Shown: positions 44,015 through 51,918 of the stretch, in pieces | Numbering within the stretch: the stretch's first letter is position 1 | Layout: each line of letters begins with the position of its first letter | Source: Chthoniobacteraceae bacterium | GTDB lineage: Bacteria > Verrucomicrobiota > Verrucomicrobiia > Chthoniobacterales > Chthoniobacteraceae | Length of the DNA: 64,000 nt | Assembly (NCBI GenBank): GCA_947476045.1 | Contig: CANJNZ010000002.1 | Coordinates: 1 to 64,000, forward strand | Direction: 5' to 3' | The notes under the pieces: model-generated | What the model was told of the DNA's origin: nothing | The model's database searches: none | What the model saw: only the letters and a program-made list of their open reading frames with translations | Program-made: the position numbers and the translations under genes

Positions 44015-44682
44015 TTACAAACTCCACTCCCAACAAGCCAGTCGCAAATCTTCGCCTTCACTAGCAACAGCGCCAGCATACCCGGCAGCCGGCGAGAGAT
44101 TGCGGACGCAGAAACGCGAATCGGGCACAGCGCCGAGCCCTGTGCCGCTGGCTTTCAGTGCGGCTTCCTTGCGAGTCCACACGTCAAAAAACGTGTCGCA
44201 CGTTCTTCTGAAGGTGTGATGCGCAGGTCCCACGTTTCGCTAGGTTCAAAGTAGTGATCCGCGATTTGCTCGAACTCGATCCCGTCGTCCACGCGCTCGA
44301 CATCCACGCCGACTTCGCGTCCGCGTGACACTGCGATCAGCGCGAGTCCGTCCGTATGACTGAGATTGAAGCGCACATCCGTGAACGTCTGCTGCAATTG
44401 AGGCTTGCCGTATTCGCCGATAGAAAATTTCAAATCACGCGCCTCTCCGCCGATATAGCGGGCGAGCACCGTGCGGAGTGCTGCATGTGCGATGATGAAA
44501 TGTGTGCGGTCTTCATCAAAAGCGAAACGACCTGCACGGATGAGTTCATCAGTCGAAAGGACATTGCTGCATTCCTGCACTCGTTCACGTTCGGTGAGGC
44601 TTGCACGCCATAGATGAATTTCACCGGGCAATAAGCGCGGTTGCGTAGGGGCTTTCGACCAGAGTGGCGGCGGTAAAATCAT
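44015..44682 (-). pseudogene. 4'-phosphopantetheinyl transferase (Sfp type), frameshifted
   Basis: The N-terminal two thirds (44682-44155) contain FNLSHTDGLALIAVSRGREVGVDVERVDD, the Sfp-family G-V-D-x-E Mg site, and then derail to FLTCGLARKPH. The missing part continues one frame over: FFDVWTRKEAALKASGTGLG, the W-x-x-KE-x-x-x-K motif needed for CoA binding, on to a normal C-terminus at 44015. The shift coincides with a run of six T on the coding strand (44186-44191); seven T would restore a ~222-residue enzyme. It would arm the carrier domains of the adjacent NRPS/PKS. Overlaps the TE stop by ATGA. Confidence 0.88.
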
Positions 44683-47033
44683 AGGCTGTCAGCTTGCTTT
44701 AGCAGTTCGCGCACCTTGGCGGCTGCAGACTCTGCATAATCGCGGATATATGTGATATGGTCGCCCGGCAATTCGTGGATGTTTAGTGCACGGACTTGCG
44801 CATTTCCCCAGCCGAGCTTGCCGTAAAGGCGGCGCGAATCGGCATCTATGACAAGTTCCACGGTGCAGTCGCACGGGCGTAGTTTGTGGCTCATCAATGT
44901 AACGGGATAGCGTTCCTGCCCACGTGGATGCTGGTTTCCAGCATCGGCAGGTCGGGGCTGTTTGCTGTGTCTCTTTAGGAAAGTGCGCGCGAATGTTCCA
45001 AGCGCACGTCGCACTCGGATTGCGAAACTCGGCGGCACATTCTCTGCCGCCCGTTTGGTTTCTTCGGCGCGAAGATAGTCCGAGAGTTCGTTGGGGTTTG
45101 GAACGCTGGTATCGAAGAGCATAAGCAGCGCGACATCCTCGCCGGCTTCGCGGAGTTGGCAGGCCATCTCATGTGCGCAGATGCCACCGCAGCATTCGCC
45201 GGCCAGAAAATATGGGCCGTTCGGCTGCACTGCGCGTATCTCACGCAAATAGTCGGCTGCCATTTCGGTGACACTTTCGTGCGGCAAATCGGCAGTTCCC
45301 GCACCGCGCGCTTTTAATCCATAGATAGGTTGTTCTTTCCCGAGGTGTCGTGCAATCTGCGCGTAAACAAGAAACTCGATTTCGCCGCCCCATCCGCCAG
45401 CGACGAGGAAAAGCGGACGCCTCCATGCTTCGCCGCGCTGGATGGGAACGAGATAGCGTGCGGAGGTCAGGCGGTCTTTCTGCTTAGTTAATTTCTCACT
45501 GGCTCCGGCGCTTACAGCAGCAGCGAGGCTTTCTACAGTGGGAGCCTCGAAAAGTCGTGATGCCGATATTTCTACGGCGAATTCCTTTTTGATTCTCGCA
45601 AGTAGATCCATCGCGAGCAGCGAATGCCCTCCGAGCAGAAAGAAATCATCCGTAACGCCAACGCTATCGCGCTTAAGCACGGTGGCCATCATCGTAGCGA
45701 TGCGGCTTTCGGTGTCATTGCGTGGCGAAACGGCGACCGATTTTGTTGCTATAGTTGGGGCAGGGAGCGCTCGGTGGTCCACTTTGCCATTCGCAGTGAG
45801 TGGAAGTTTTTCGAGCGTAATGAAAACGGCGGGCACCATGTAGTCGGGCAGACTGCGGAGAAGAAATTCGCGCAGTTCATCGTCCGCAGGCTGGCGGTCG
45901 CGTGTGACTATGTAGGCAACGAGTGTGCTCTCATACATTCTCACCGCTGCCTCTCGAATGTTGGCGTGAAGGGAGAGCGCATTTTCGATTTCGCCAAGCT
46001 CAACTCGAAACCCGCGCAGTTTCACCTGACTGTCGAGACGTGTGAGGAATTCGATGGTTCCATCTGCGCGCCAGCGGGCGGAATCGCCAGTGCGATAGAG
46101 GCGTTGGCCATTCGCATAGGGATGCGCGATGAAGCGCTCCGCCGTCAGTTCGGGTCGCGCATGGTAGTGCAGCGCAAGTCCATCACCACCGAGATACAGT
46201 TCGCCAGCCACTCCGACTGGCAAAGGACTCAGGCTGGCATCGAGAATGTATGCCGTCGTATTTGCGATGGGTCTGCCGATGGGAACGCTAATGGCATTGG
46301 GCGCGACGTGGGTGATTTCGTGACACACGGCGAAAGTCGTGACTTCGGTCGGGCCATATCCATTCACGAGACGCGCGGGCGGCTGCGATTCAAGGACGCG
46401 AGTGATGCATCGTGCATTCAACGCCTCGCCGCCGACGATGAGATGTCGCAATGGCGCAAAAATTGACGGTGCCTGGCCGGTGATTTGATTGAAGAGCGAT
46501 GTGGTGATGAACATCGCGCTGATGTTTGTGTCGCGAATCACTGCTGCAAGTTGCTCGACTGAAAGCATCGTATCTTTTGCGATAATAACGCAGCGCGCAC
46601 CATTCAGCAGCGCGCCCCAAAGTTCCCAAGTTGCGGCGTCGAAGGCGGGGTTCGATGCGTGCGCGACGACGTCGTCCGATGTGAGTTGCACATAGTCGGT
46701 GCCGAGCACCAGTCGAGCAACTGCGCGGTGTGGAACGACAACGCCCTTTGGCTCGCCCGTGGAGCCGGATGTGTAAATGACATAGGCGGGGGCTGCACCG
46801 TCGGTCGGAACATCCGGGTTCTCGTCACACACATTGGGCGGGCGTGTTTGGTCATCGAGCAGGATAAGCGGGCCATCAAAGCGCTCGAACATCGCGGCGT
46901 GCGATATTCGTGAGATTACAGAAAAGAGACCGCCATCTTTCACCATGAACTGCACGCGCTCAGCCGGCCACGTAGGATCGAGCGGCACGTAGGATCGAGC
47001 GGCACGTAGGATCGAGCGGCACGTAGGCACCAC
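44679..47033 (-). CDS. NRPS C-terminal part: adenylation - carrier - thioesterase (frame-separated from its N-terminus)
   Basis: 784-codon frame continuing the 46960-51918 gene after a frameshift. The A domain has YVIYTSGSTGEPKG, NGYGPTEVTT and LYRTGD. The ten-residue specificity code reads by eye D-A-W-F-I-G-G-T-F-K, closest to codes for Val/Leu-type residues. The carrier has LLGGHSLLAM (Ser471). The TE follows: AGECCGGICAHEMA, where the GxSxG nucleophile is Cys614, then LMLFDTS (Asp) and PGDHITYI (His759). The TE would release the chain. The start given is only the first ATG of the frame; the true N-terminus is in the other frame. Confidence 0.88.
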   Translation of the reverse strand: MVPTCRSILRAARSYVPLDPTWPAERVQFMVKDGGLFSVISRISHAAMFERFDGPLILLDDQTRPPNVCDENPDVPTDGAAPAYVIYTSGSTGEPKGVVVPHRAVARLVLGTDYVQLTSDDVVAHASNPAFDAATWELWGALLNGARCVIIAKDTMLSVEQLAAVIRDTNISAMFITTSLFNQITGQAPSIFAPLRHLIVGGEALNARCITRVLESQPPARLVNGYGPTEVTTFAVCHEITHVAPNAISVPIGRPIANTTAYILDASLSPLPVGVAGELYLGGDGLALHYHARPELTAERFIAHPYANGQRLYRTGDSARWRADGTIEFLTRLDSQVKLRGFRVELGEIENALSLHANIREAAVRMYESTLVAYIVTRDRQPADDELREFLLRSLPDYMVPAVFITLEKLPLTANGKVDHRALPAPTIATKSVAVSPRNDTESRIATMMATVLKRDSVGVTDDFFLLGGHSLLAMDLLARIKKEFAVEISASRLFEAPTVESLAAAVSAGASEKLTKQKDRLTSARYLVPIQRGEAWRRPLFLVAGGWGGEIEFLVYAQIARHLGKEQPIYGLKARGAGTADLPHESVTEMAADYLREIRAVQPNGPYFLAGECCGGICAHEMACQLREAGEDVALLMLFDTSVPNPNELSDYLRAEETKRAAENVPPSFAIRVRRALGTFARTFLKRHSKQPRPADAGNQHPRGQERYPVTLMSHKLRPCDCTVELVIDADSRRLYGKLGWGNAQVRALNIHELPGDHITYIRDYAESAAAKVRELLKQADSL

Positions 47034-50000
47034 CGGCCTTCACGATGGCAAGCATTGATGCGACTAATTCAATTGAGCGTTCGGAGCAGAGACCGACAAG
47101 AGCGCCCGGCTGCATGCCGCTGGCGAGCAGGCGGTGCGCGATGCGGTTGGCTTGCACATTTAGCTCTGCATAGGTGAGCGAATGGACACCGTGAACGATA
47201 GTGACAGCGGTTGGTGTGCGCGCGACGTTTTGCTCGAAGAGAGTGTCGAGACCGATTTCGCGCGGGTAGGGACGAGATGTAGCATTCCAGTCGTTGAGAA
47301 TGTGCGAGCTTTCCTCGGGAGTGAGCAGTGCGAGTTTATCAATTGGCGTTGCTGGTGAGTCTGCAATCGCTGCGAGCAGCGTGTTGTAGTGCCCGAGCCA
47401 GCGCTTGATAGTCTCCGCAGCGAAAAGATCGCGGTTGAAATGACAGAAAAGCCGGTAACCGCCGTCGGACTCGATTAAGTTGAAGCTCAGTTCCAGCCCG
47501 TAGCGTGTTTTTTCAAGCGGAGCGAAATCAGCGGATGCCGTGTCGAAGCGCATAGTGGTAGGCGCGCGATCTACATTGAAGCTCACGCTCACGAGGGGAA
47601 TCCGGCTCGGATCGCGTGGCAGCGCGAGATGCGTGAGCAGACGGCCAAATGTGAAGTCATGATGCTCGCGAGCATCGAGAACGAGATTGTTCACGCTGTG
47701 GAGAAACTTGTCGAAAGATTGTGCACCATCGAGCGCTAGACGGAGCGGGAGGAAATTGACGCAATGTCCGACTAAAGCGCCGTTCCCCGCAGTGGTCTGT
47801 CCGGCGGATGCGATGCCGACAACGATGTCGGTCTGTCCACTCAGGCGATGTAGCAAGGTGTAGAAAGCAGCGAGCAGAGTGGAGAAGATCGTCGCCTGGT
47901 TTGCGGCCGAGAGCTTGCGCAACGACTCGCACACTTCTGCCGGAAGTGTGGTGCTGCGTGTGGCGGCATTAAATGCCCTATGATTCGGGCGGGGTTCGTC
48001 AGTCGGAAGATCGAGAGACGTTGGTAGAGTTGTGAATTGTGCAAGCCACCATGCCTCGGTAGCGCGATCTTGTTCGGTGCCGATGCGTGCGTGCTGTTCC
48101 TTGGAGTATTCGCGGAAATCCAGAGCTAACTCGATTTGGGCAGGGCGACCTTGCGCCTTTGCGCTGTAAAGCTCGGCGACTTCGGCTGCGATAATTGCGA
48201 ATGACCATCCATCGCAAACGATGTGATGTGCAGTGAAGGCGAACAAGTGCACCGCGCTCGCTGGAATACCCGGAGCGATGGGTGCCGGGCCGGGGCGGAA
48301 CAGGACTTCGTCGAAGATGCCGTGATATGCACCGGAGAAGACTGCAACTTTGTCGCGCCCCGTGACTGTCCTAGCAAGACGCAGAGCTGCGGCGACCGCT
48401 TCGCTGCCGGTGTTGCAAAATGCGACACGTTCCAGACCGAGGTATTGGCTGAGACGCTTGGCAAGTTGTCCGGCGAGCGGCGATGTGGGGCCGATTTCGA
48501 TGCCGCTGTGAAGTTGATGCTCGATGGCTTCGATGAGCCATTGCGGACGATGACCAAACAAAATCTGTCCGAAGCCGAGAGTGATGTCTGTGTATTCGTT
48601 GCCATCAGCATCCCATAGCTTTGAGCCTTCACTGCGCTCGCAGATCAGCGGGTAGATCATCTCTTTCCACTCCCGCCGGAATCCTGCGACGGCGCGTGGA
48701 TCGGCAAGGTGCGCACGATGCTCGGCGATTGCGGACTTTGATTTACTGGTGCGTGCTGTGTATCGAGCGATGAGATCGTCGAGGTGCGATTGCTGTGCGG
48801 CTGTAAGCGTGTTCGCCGTGCGGTCTATCGCACGGAAGGGGCCGTGCGGCTTGGACGCTTGTGGCGCTGCTGTTGATTTTTCACTGACTCGCGTCGCCGG
48901 GCGTGGCGATTCGTCGGTCCGCGCTGGAATAAGTTTCTCGAGGTATTCAGCGAGTGTGGCAGGCGAGGGGAGATCCTGAAGTAATTGTCGGAAGGTTACT
49001 TTAACTCGAAATGTTTTGTGTAGCGCGATTGCCGCTTGTGTGAGCGAGAGAGAATCAAAGCCGAGTTCGACAAAGCTGAGATGCGGATCGGCATCAGTGA
49101 GGTCGTTCCCGGATAGTTCGGACAGAATGATGAGGATCTGCGACGGCAGTGAGGCCTTGATGCTCGCATTGTCAGGTGCCTGCCCCGCTTCAATTGCAGG
49201 CACAGCATCCGTCTGTGTCGTAGAGTTTGTTGCCGTAGATGTGATGCTGCCACGCAAGGACGGTGTGCTTTTTCCACAGACGACGGGCTCTGCAAAATAG
49301 CGCTGCCGTTCAAATGGATAGGCGGGAAGTGTGACGTGAACGGGACGCCCACCGTGGCGAATGGCATCCCATTTTACCGATGCGCCATGTGTCCATAATT
49401 GCGCGAGCGCTGCATGAAGCGTTTCGATTTCGCCCGCGCCCTCCCGAATTGATGTGACGACAACACGATTGGCACTGCCGTGCTGGCGGACGAGCTGGGT
49501 GAGTGTTTGCCCCGGTCCGCACTCGATGAAGACGTGATTCGGCTCCGTAAGCAGACGCGCGATGGCGGGCGAAAAGTGAACGGGATCGCGGGCATGTCGC
49601 GACCAGTAGTGCGGGTCTGTGGCGTCCTCGGCGCTGAGCCAGTCGGCATTGACGGTGGAGACAATGGGAGTTCTCGGCGTGTGGCGTTCGACTTTTTCGA
49701 TGGCGGATTCGAGCGGCGCGATGACCGCATCCATCATCGCAGAGTGGAATGCATGAGATGTTTCGAGATGTTTGGTGGCGACACCCTGTGCGCTGAGATC
49801 AGACTCAATCGCAGCGATCGCAGCATCGGAGCCAGCAAGGACGCAAAGCTTCGGACTATTGATCGCGGCGAGGGAGATTTGTTCGTCAGCAAGGTTGCTG
49901 GCTTCACTTTCAGACAGCCGCACTGCGAGCATTGCGCCACGTGGCTGAGCCTGCACAAGTTCGGCCCTGCGCGCTACGAGGCGGATTGCGTCTTCGAGTG

Positions 50001-51918
50001 TGAAAACACCGGCGAGCGTTGCGGCGACATATTCGCCGACGCTGTGTCCCACCAGTGCGACGGGCTGCACGCCCCACGAAAGCCAGAGCTGCGCCAGTGC
50101 ATAACTCACCGCGAAAATCGCAGGCTGTGTGATGCGTGTTTCACGGAACTGTGACTGTGCGCTTTCGCCGCTGGCGAAAATTACCTTCCGCAAATCCAGT
50201 GCAGGCGCCAGTGCTTCGTGGCAGCGATCCAATGCAGCACGGAAAGTGGGTTCATTCTCGTAAAGCTGGGCACCCATGCCGAGGTATTGCGCGCCCTGAC
50301 CGGGGAACATGAGCACGATGCGCGGCTTTGTAGCAATGCCTGCGTAAGTGCGTTTTGGTTCAAAATTACGCAGGGCAGAAATTGCGATCTCGCGATTCGA
50401 GCAAAGATAGGCGCGGCGATGGAAAAATTCCGTGCGTCCTGTCTGCAAAGTGCGTGCGATTTCGGCGAGTGTGAGTTCGGGATCGGCTTCGATGTGGTCG
50501 GCGAGATTGCCAGCTAGCTGAGCTAGCGCGGTGTCTGTTTTGGCTGAGAGAGGAAAGATGGTGTGGAGAGAATCTGTGTCACTATTTGCGGCGAACGATG
50601 TGTGTGCAGGTGGTTCTTCGAGGATGCAGTGTGCGTTCGTTCCGCCGACTCCGAAGCTGCTGACTGCCGCGCGACGCGGGTGTTCGCATGATGGCCACTC
50701 GGTAAGCGATGTGTTGACGTAAAACGGCGACTCAGTGAGGGCGAGTTGTGGATTCGGTTTTGTAAAATGAAGACTCGGGGGGATTTTCGCGTAGCGGAGG
50801 ACGAGCGCGGTTTTGATCAGTCCGGCGATGCCTGCGGCGGCGTCGAGGTGGCCGATGTTCGTCTTCACCGAGCCTATGGCGCAGAAGTTCCTATCGTCAG
50901 TGCCGGCGCGGAATGCCTGCGTGAGTCCGGCGATTTCGATGGGATCGCCGAGCGGTGTGCCTGTTCCGTGGGCTTCGACGTAGCCTATGGTGCGCGGTTC
51001 GATTCCCGCGAGTGCGTGTGCGAGCGCGATGACCTCCGCGTGTCCATCGACGCTCGGTGCAGTGAAGCTCACTTTGCCGCTGCCGTCGTTGTTGAGAGCT
51101 GCGGATTTGATAACTGCGTAGATTTGGTCGCCGTCGTTCACGGCGTCCGCGAGTCGTTTCAAAACGACGACACCTACGCCGCTGCTGAAGACAGTGCCAG
51201 CGGCTTGCTCATCGAAAGCGCGGCAGTGGCCGTCGGGCGAAGTGATGCCGCCCTCGCTGAACTCGTAGCCGCGTTCCTGCGGAAAAGTGATCGAGATGCC
51301 GCCAGCGAGTGCTGTGTCGCACGCGAAATTCAGCAGGCTTTGCACGGCCTGACAGACAGCGACGAGCGATGTGCTGCAAGCTGTGTAGATATTCAGCGCG
51401 GGGCCGCGGAGATTCAGTTTATAGGCAACGCGCGTGGCGAGGTAGTCCTTCTCGTTTGCCATCATCGCGGTGAGTGCGCCGACGCTTTCGATCAGTTCAG
51501 GATGATGCGCCACGTTGTTCGCCCAATACGTGTTGTTCGACATTCCCGCAAACACGCCAATCGCACCGGAATAGCGTGCCGGGTCGCAAGCGGCGTCTTC
51601 GAGCGCGGCCCAGCATTCTTCGAGAAAGACACGCTGCTGCGGGTCCATGACCTCGACCTCGCGTGGAGAAATGCCGAAGAATGCAGCGTCGAAGTGGGCG
51701 GGTTTGTCGAGCAGTCCGCGACGAGGAACATAGCTGCCACTGCTGCGCAGTGCTTCGGGGTCGAGTCCACTGGCACGAAGCTGCTCGTCGCTCATCGTGC
51801 TGATGGTCTCCTCGGCGGCGAGCAGGTTGCGCCAGAATTCCGAAACGCTATTCGCGCCGGGAAAACGTCCGGCGACTCCGACGATGGCGATGCCTTCCAA
51901 TGGTTGTTCGCTGCTCAT
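46960..51918 (-). CDS. Hybrid PKS-NRPS: KS-AT-ACP-aminotransferase(partial)-C(partial)-A(N-term)
   Basis: 1652 codons, ending early through the 17-bp repeat. KS (1-430): TACSTSLVA Cys181, EAHGTGT His317, NIGH His357. AT (535-830): GHSVGE Ser626 and HAFHS at 722-726, as in malonyl-CoA-specific ATs. ACP: LGFDSLS Ser956. A class-III aminotransferase start (1085-1222: GNEYTDITLGFGQILFGHRP, FCNTGSEAVAAALRLAR, GAYHGIFDE) lacks its Lys half. It is joined directly to a condensation domain that begins just before HHIVCDGWS (1231). No KR or DH, so the beta-keto would be aminated. Overlaps the first NRPS gene by ATGA. Confidence 0.92.
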   Translation of the reverse strand: MSSEQPLEGIAIVGVAGRFPGANSVSEFWRNLLAAEETISTMSDEQLRASGLDPEALRSSGSYVPRRGLLDKPAHFDAAFFGISPREVEVMDPQQRVFLEECWAALEDAACDPARYSGAIGVFAGMSNNTYWANNVAHHPELIESVGALTAMMANEKDYLATRVAYKLNLRGPALNIYTACSTSLVAVCQAVQSLLNFACDTALAGGISITFPQERGYEFSEGGITSPDGHCRAFDEQAAGTVFSSGVGVVVLKRLADAVNDGDQIYAVIKSAALNNDGSGKVSFTAPSVDGHAEVIALAHALAGIEPRTIGYVEAHGTGTPLGDPIEIAGLTQAFRAGTDDRNFCAIGSVKTNIGHLDAAAGIAGLIKTALVLRYAKIPPSLHFTKPNPQLALTESPFYVNTSLTEWPSCEHPRRAAVSSFGVGGTNAHCILEEPPAHTSFAANSDTDSLHTIFPLSAKTDTALAQLAGNLADHIEADPELTLAEIARTLQTGRTEFFHRRAYLCSNREIAISALRNFEPKRTYAGIATKPRIVLMFPGQGAQYLGMGAQLYENEPTFRAALDRCHEALAPALDLRKVIFASGESAQSQFRETRITQPAIFAVSYALAQLWLSWGVQPVALVGHSVGEYVAATLAGVFTLEDAIRLVARRAELVQAQPRGAMLAVRLSESEASNLADEQISLAAINSPKLCVLAGSDAAIAAIESDLSAQGVATKHLETSHAFHSAMMDAVIAPLESAIEKVERHTPRTPIVSTVNADWLSAEDATDPHYWSRHARDPVHFSPAIARLLTEPNHVFIECGPGQTLTQLVRQHGSANRVVVTSIREGAGEIETLHAALAQLWTHGASVKWDAIRHGGRPVHVTLPAYPFERQRYFAEPVVCGKSTPSLRGSITSTATNSTTQTDAVPAIEAGQAPDNASIKASLPSQILIILSELSGNDLTDADPHLSFVELGFDSLSLTQAAIALHKTFRVKVTFRQLLQDLPSPATLAEYLEKLIPARTDESPRPATRVSEKSTAAPQASKPHGPFRAIDRTANTLTAAQQSHLDDLIARYTARTSKSKSAIAEHRAHLADPRAVAGFRREWKEMIYPLICERSEGSKLWDADGNEYTDITLGFGQILFGHRPQWLIEAIEHQLHSGIEIGPTSPLAGQLAKRLSQYLGLERVAFCNTGSEAVAAALRLARTVTGRDKVAVFSGAYHGIFDEVLFRPGPAPIAPGIPASAVHLFAFTAHHIVCDGWSFAIIAAEVAELYSAKAQGRPAQIELALDFREYSKEQHARIGTEQDRATEAWWLAQFTTLPTSLDLPTDEPRPNHRAFNAATRSTTLPAEVCESLRKLSAANQATIFSTLLAAFYTLLHRLSGQTDIVVGIASAGQTTAGNGALVGHCVNFLPLRLALDGAQSFDKFLHSVNNLVLDAREHHDFTFGRLLTHLALPRDPSRIPLVSVSFNVDRAPTTMRFDTASADFAPLEKTRYGLELSFNLIESDGGYRLFCHFNRDLFAAETIKRWLGHYNTLLAAIADSPATPIDKLALLTPEESSHILNDWNATSRPYPREIGLDTLFEQNVARTPTAVTIVHGVHSLTYAELNVQANRIAHRLLASGMQPGALVGLCSERSIELVASMLAIVKAGGAYVPLDPTCRSILRAARSYVAG
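46975..47025. repeat. Three tandem copies of a 17-bp unit breaking the NRPS A domain
   Basis: Unit ggatcgagcggcacgta (coding strand tacgtgccgctcgatcc), three perfect copies plus a partial. The unit encodes the A-domain core YVPLDP. One copy gives the uninterrupted core GGAYVPLDPTWPAERVQFM; three copies add 34 bp and shift the frame. Confidence 0.95.

Noticed and set aside
46960-47033. Two separate NRPS genes with independent starts
   Set aside because: The A-domain core motifs are split exactly at the 17-bp repeat, so the two frames belong to one original gene.
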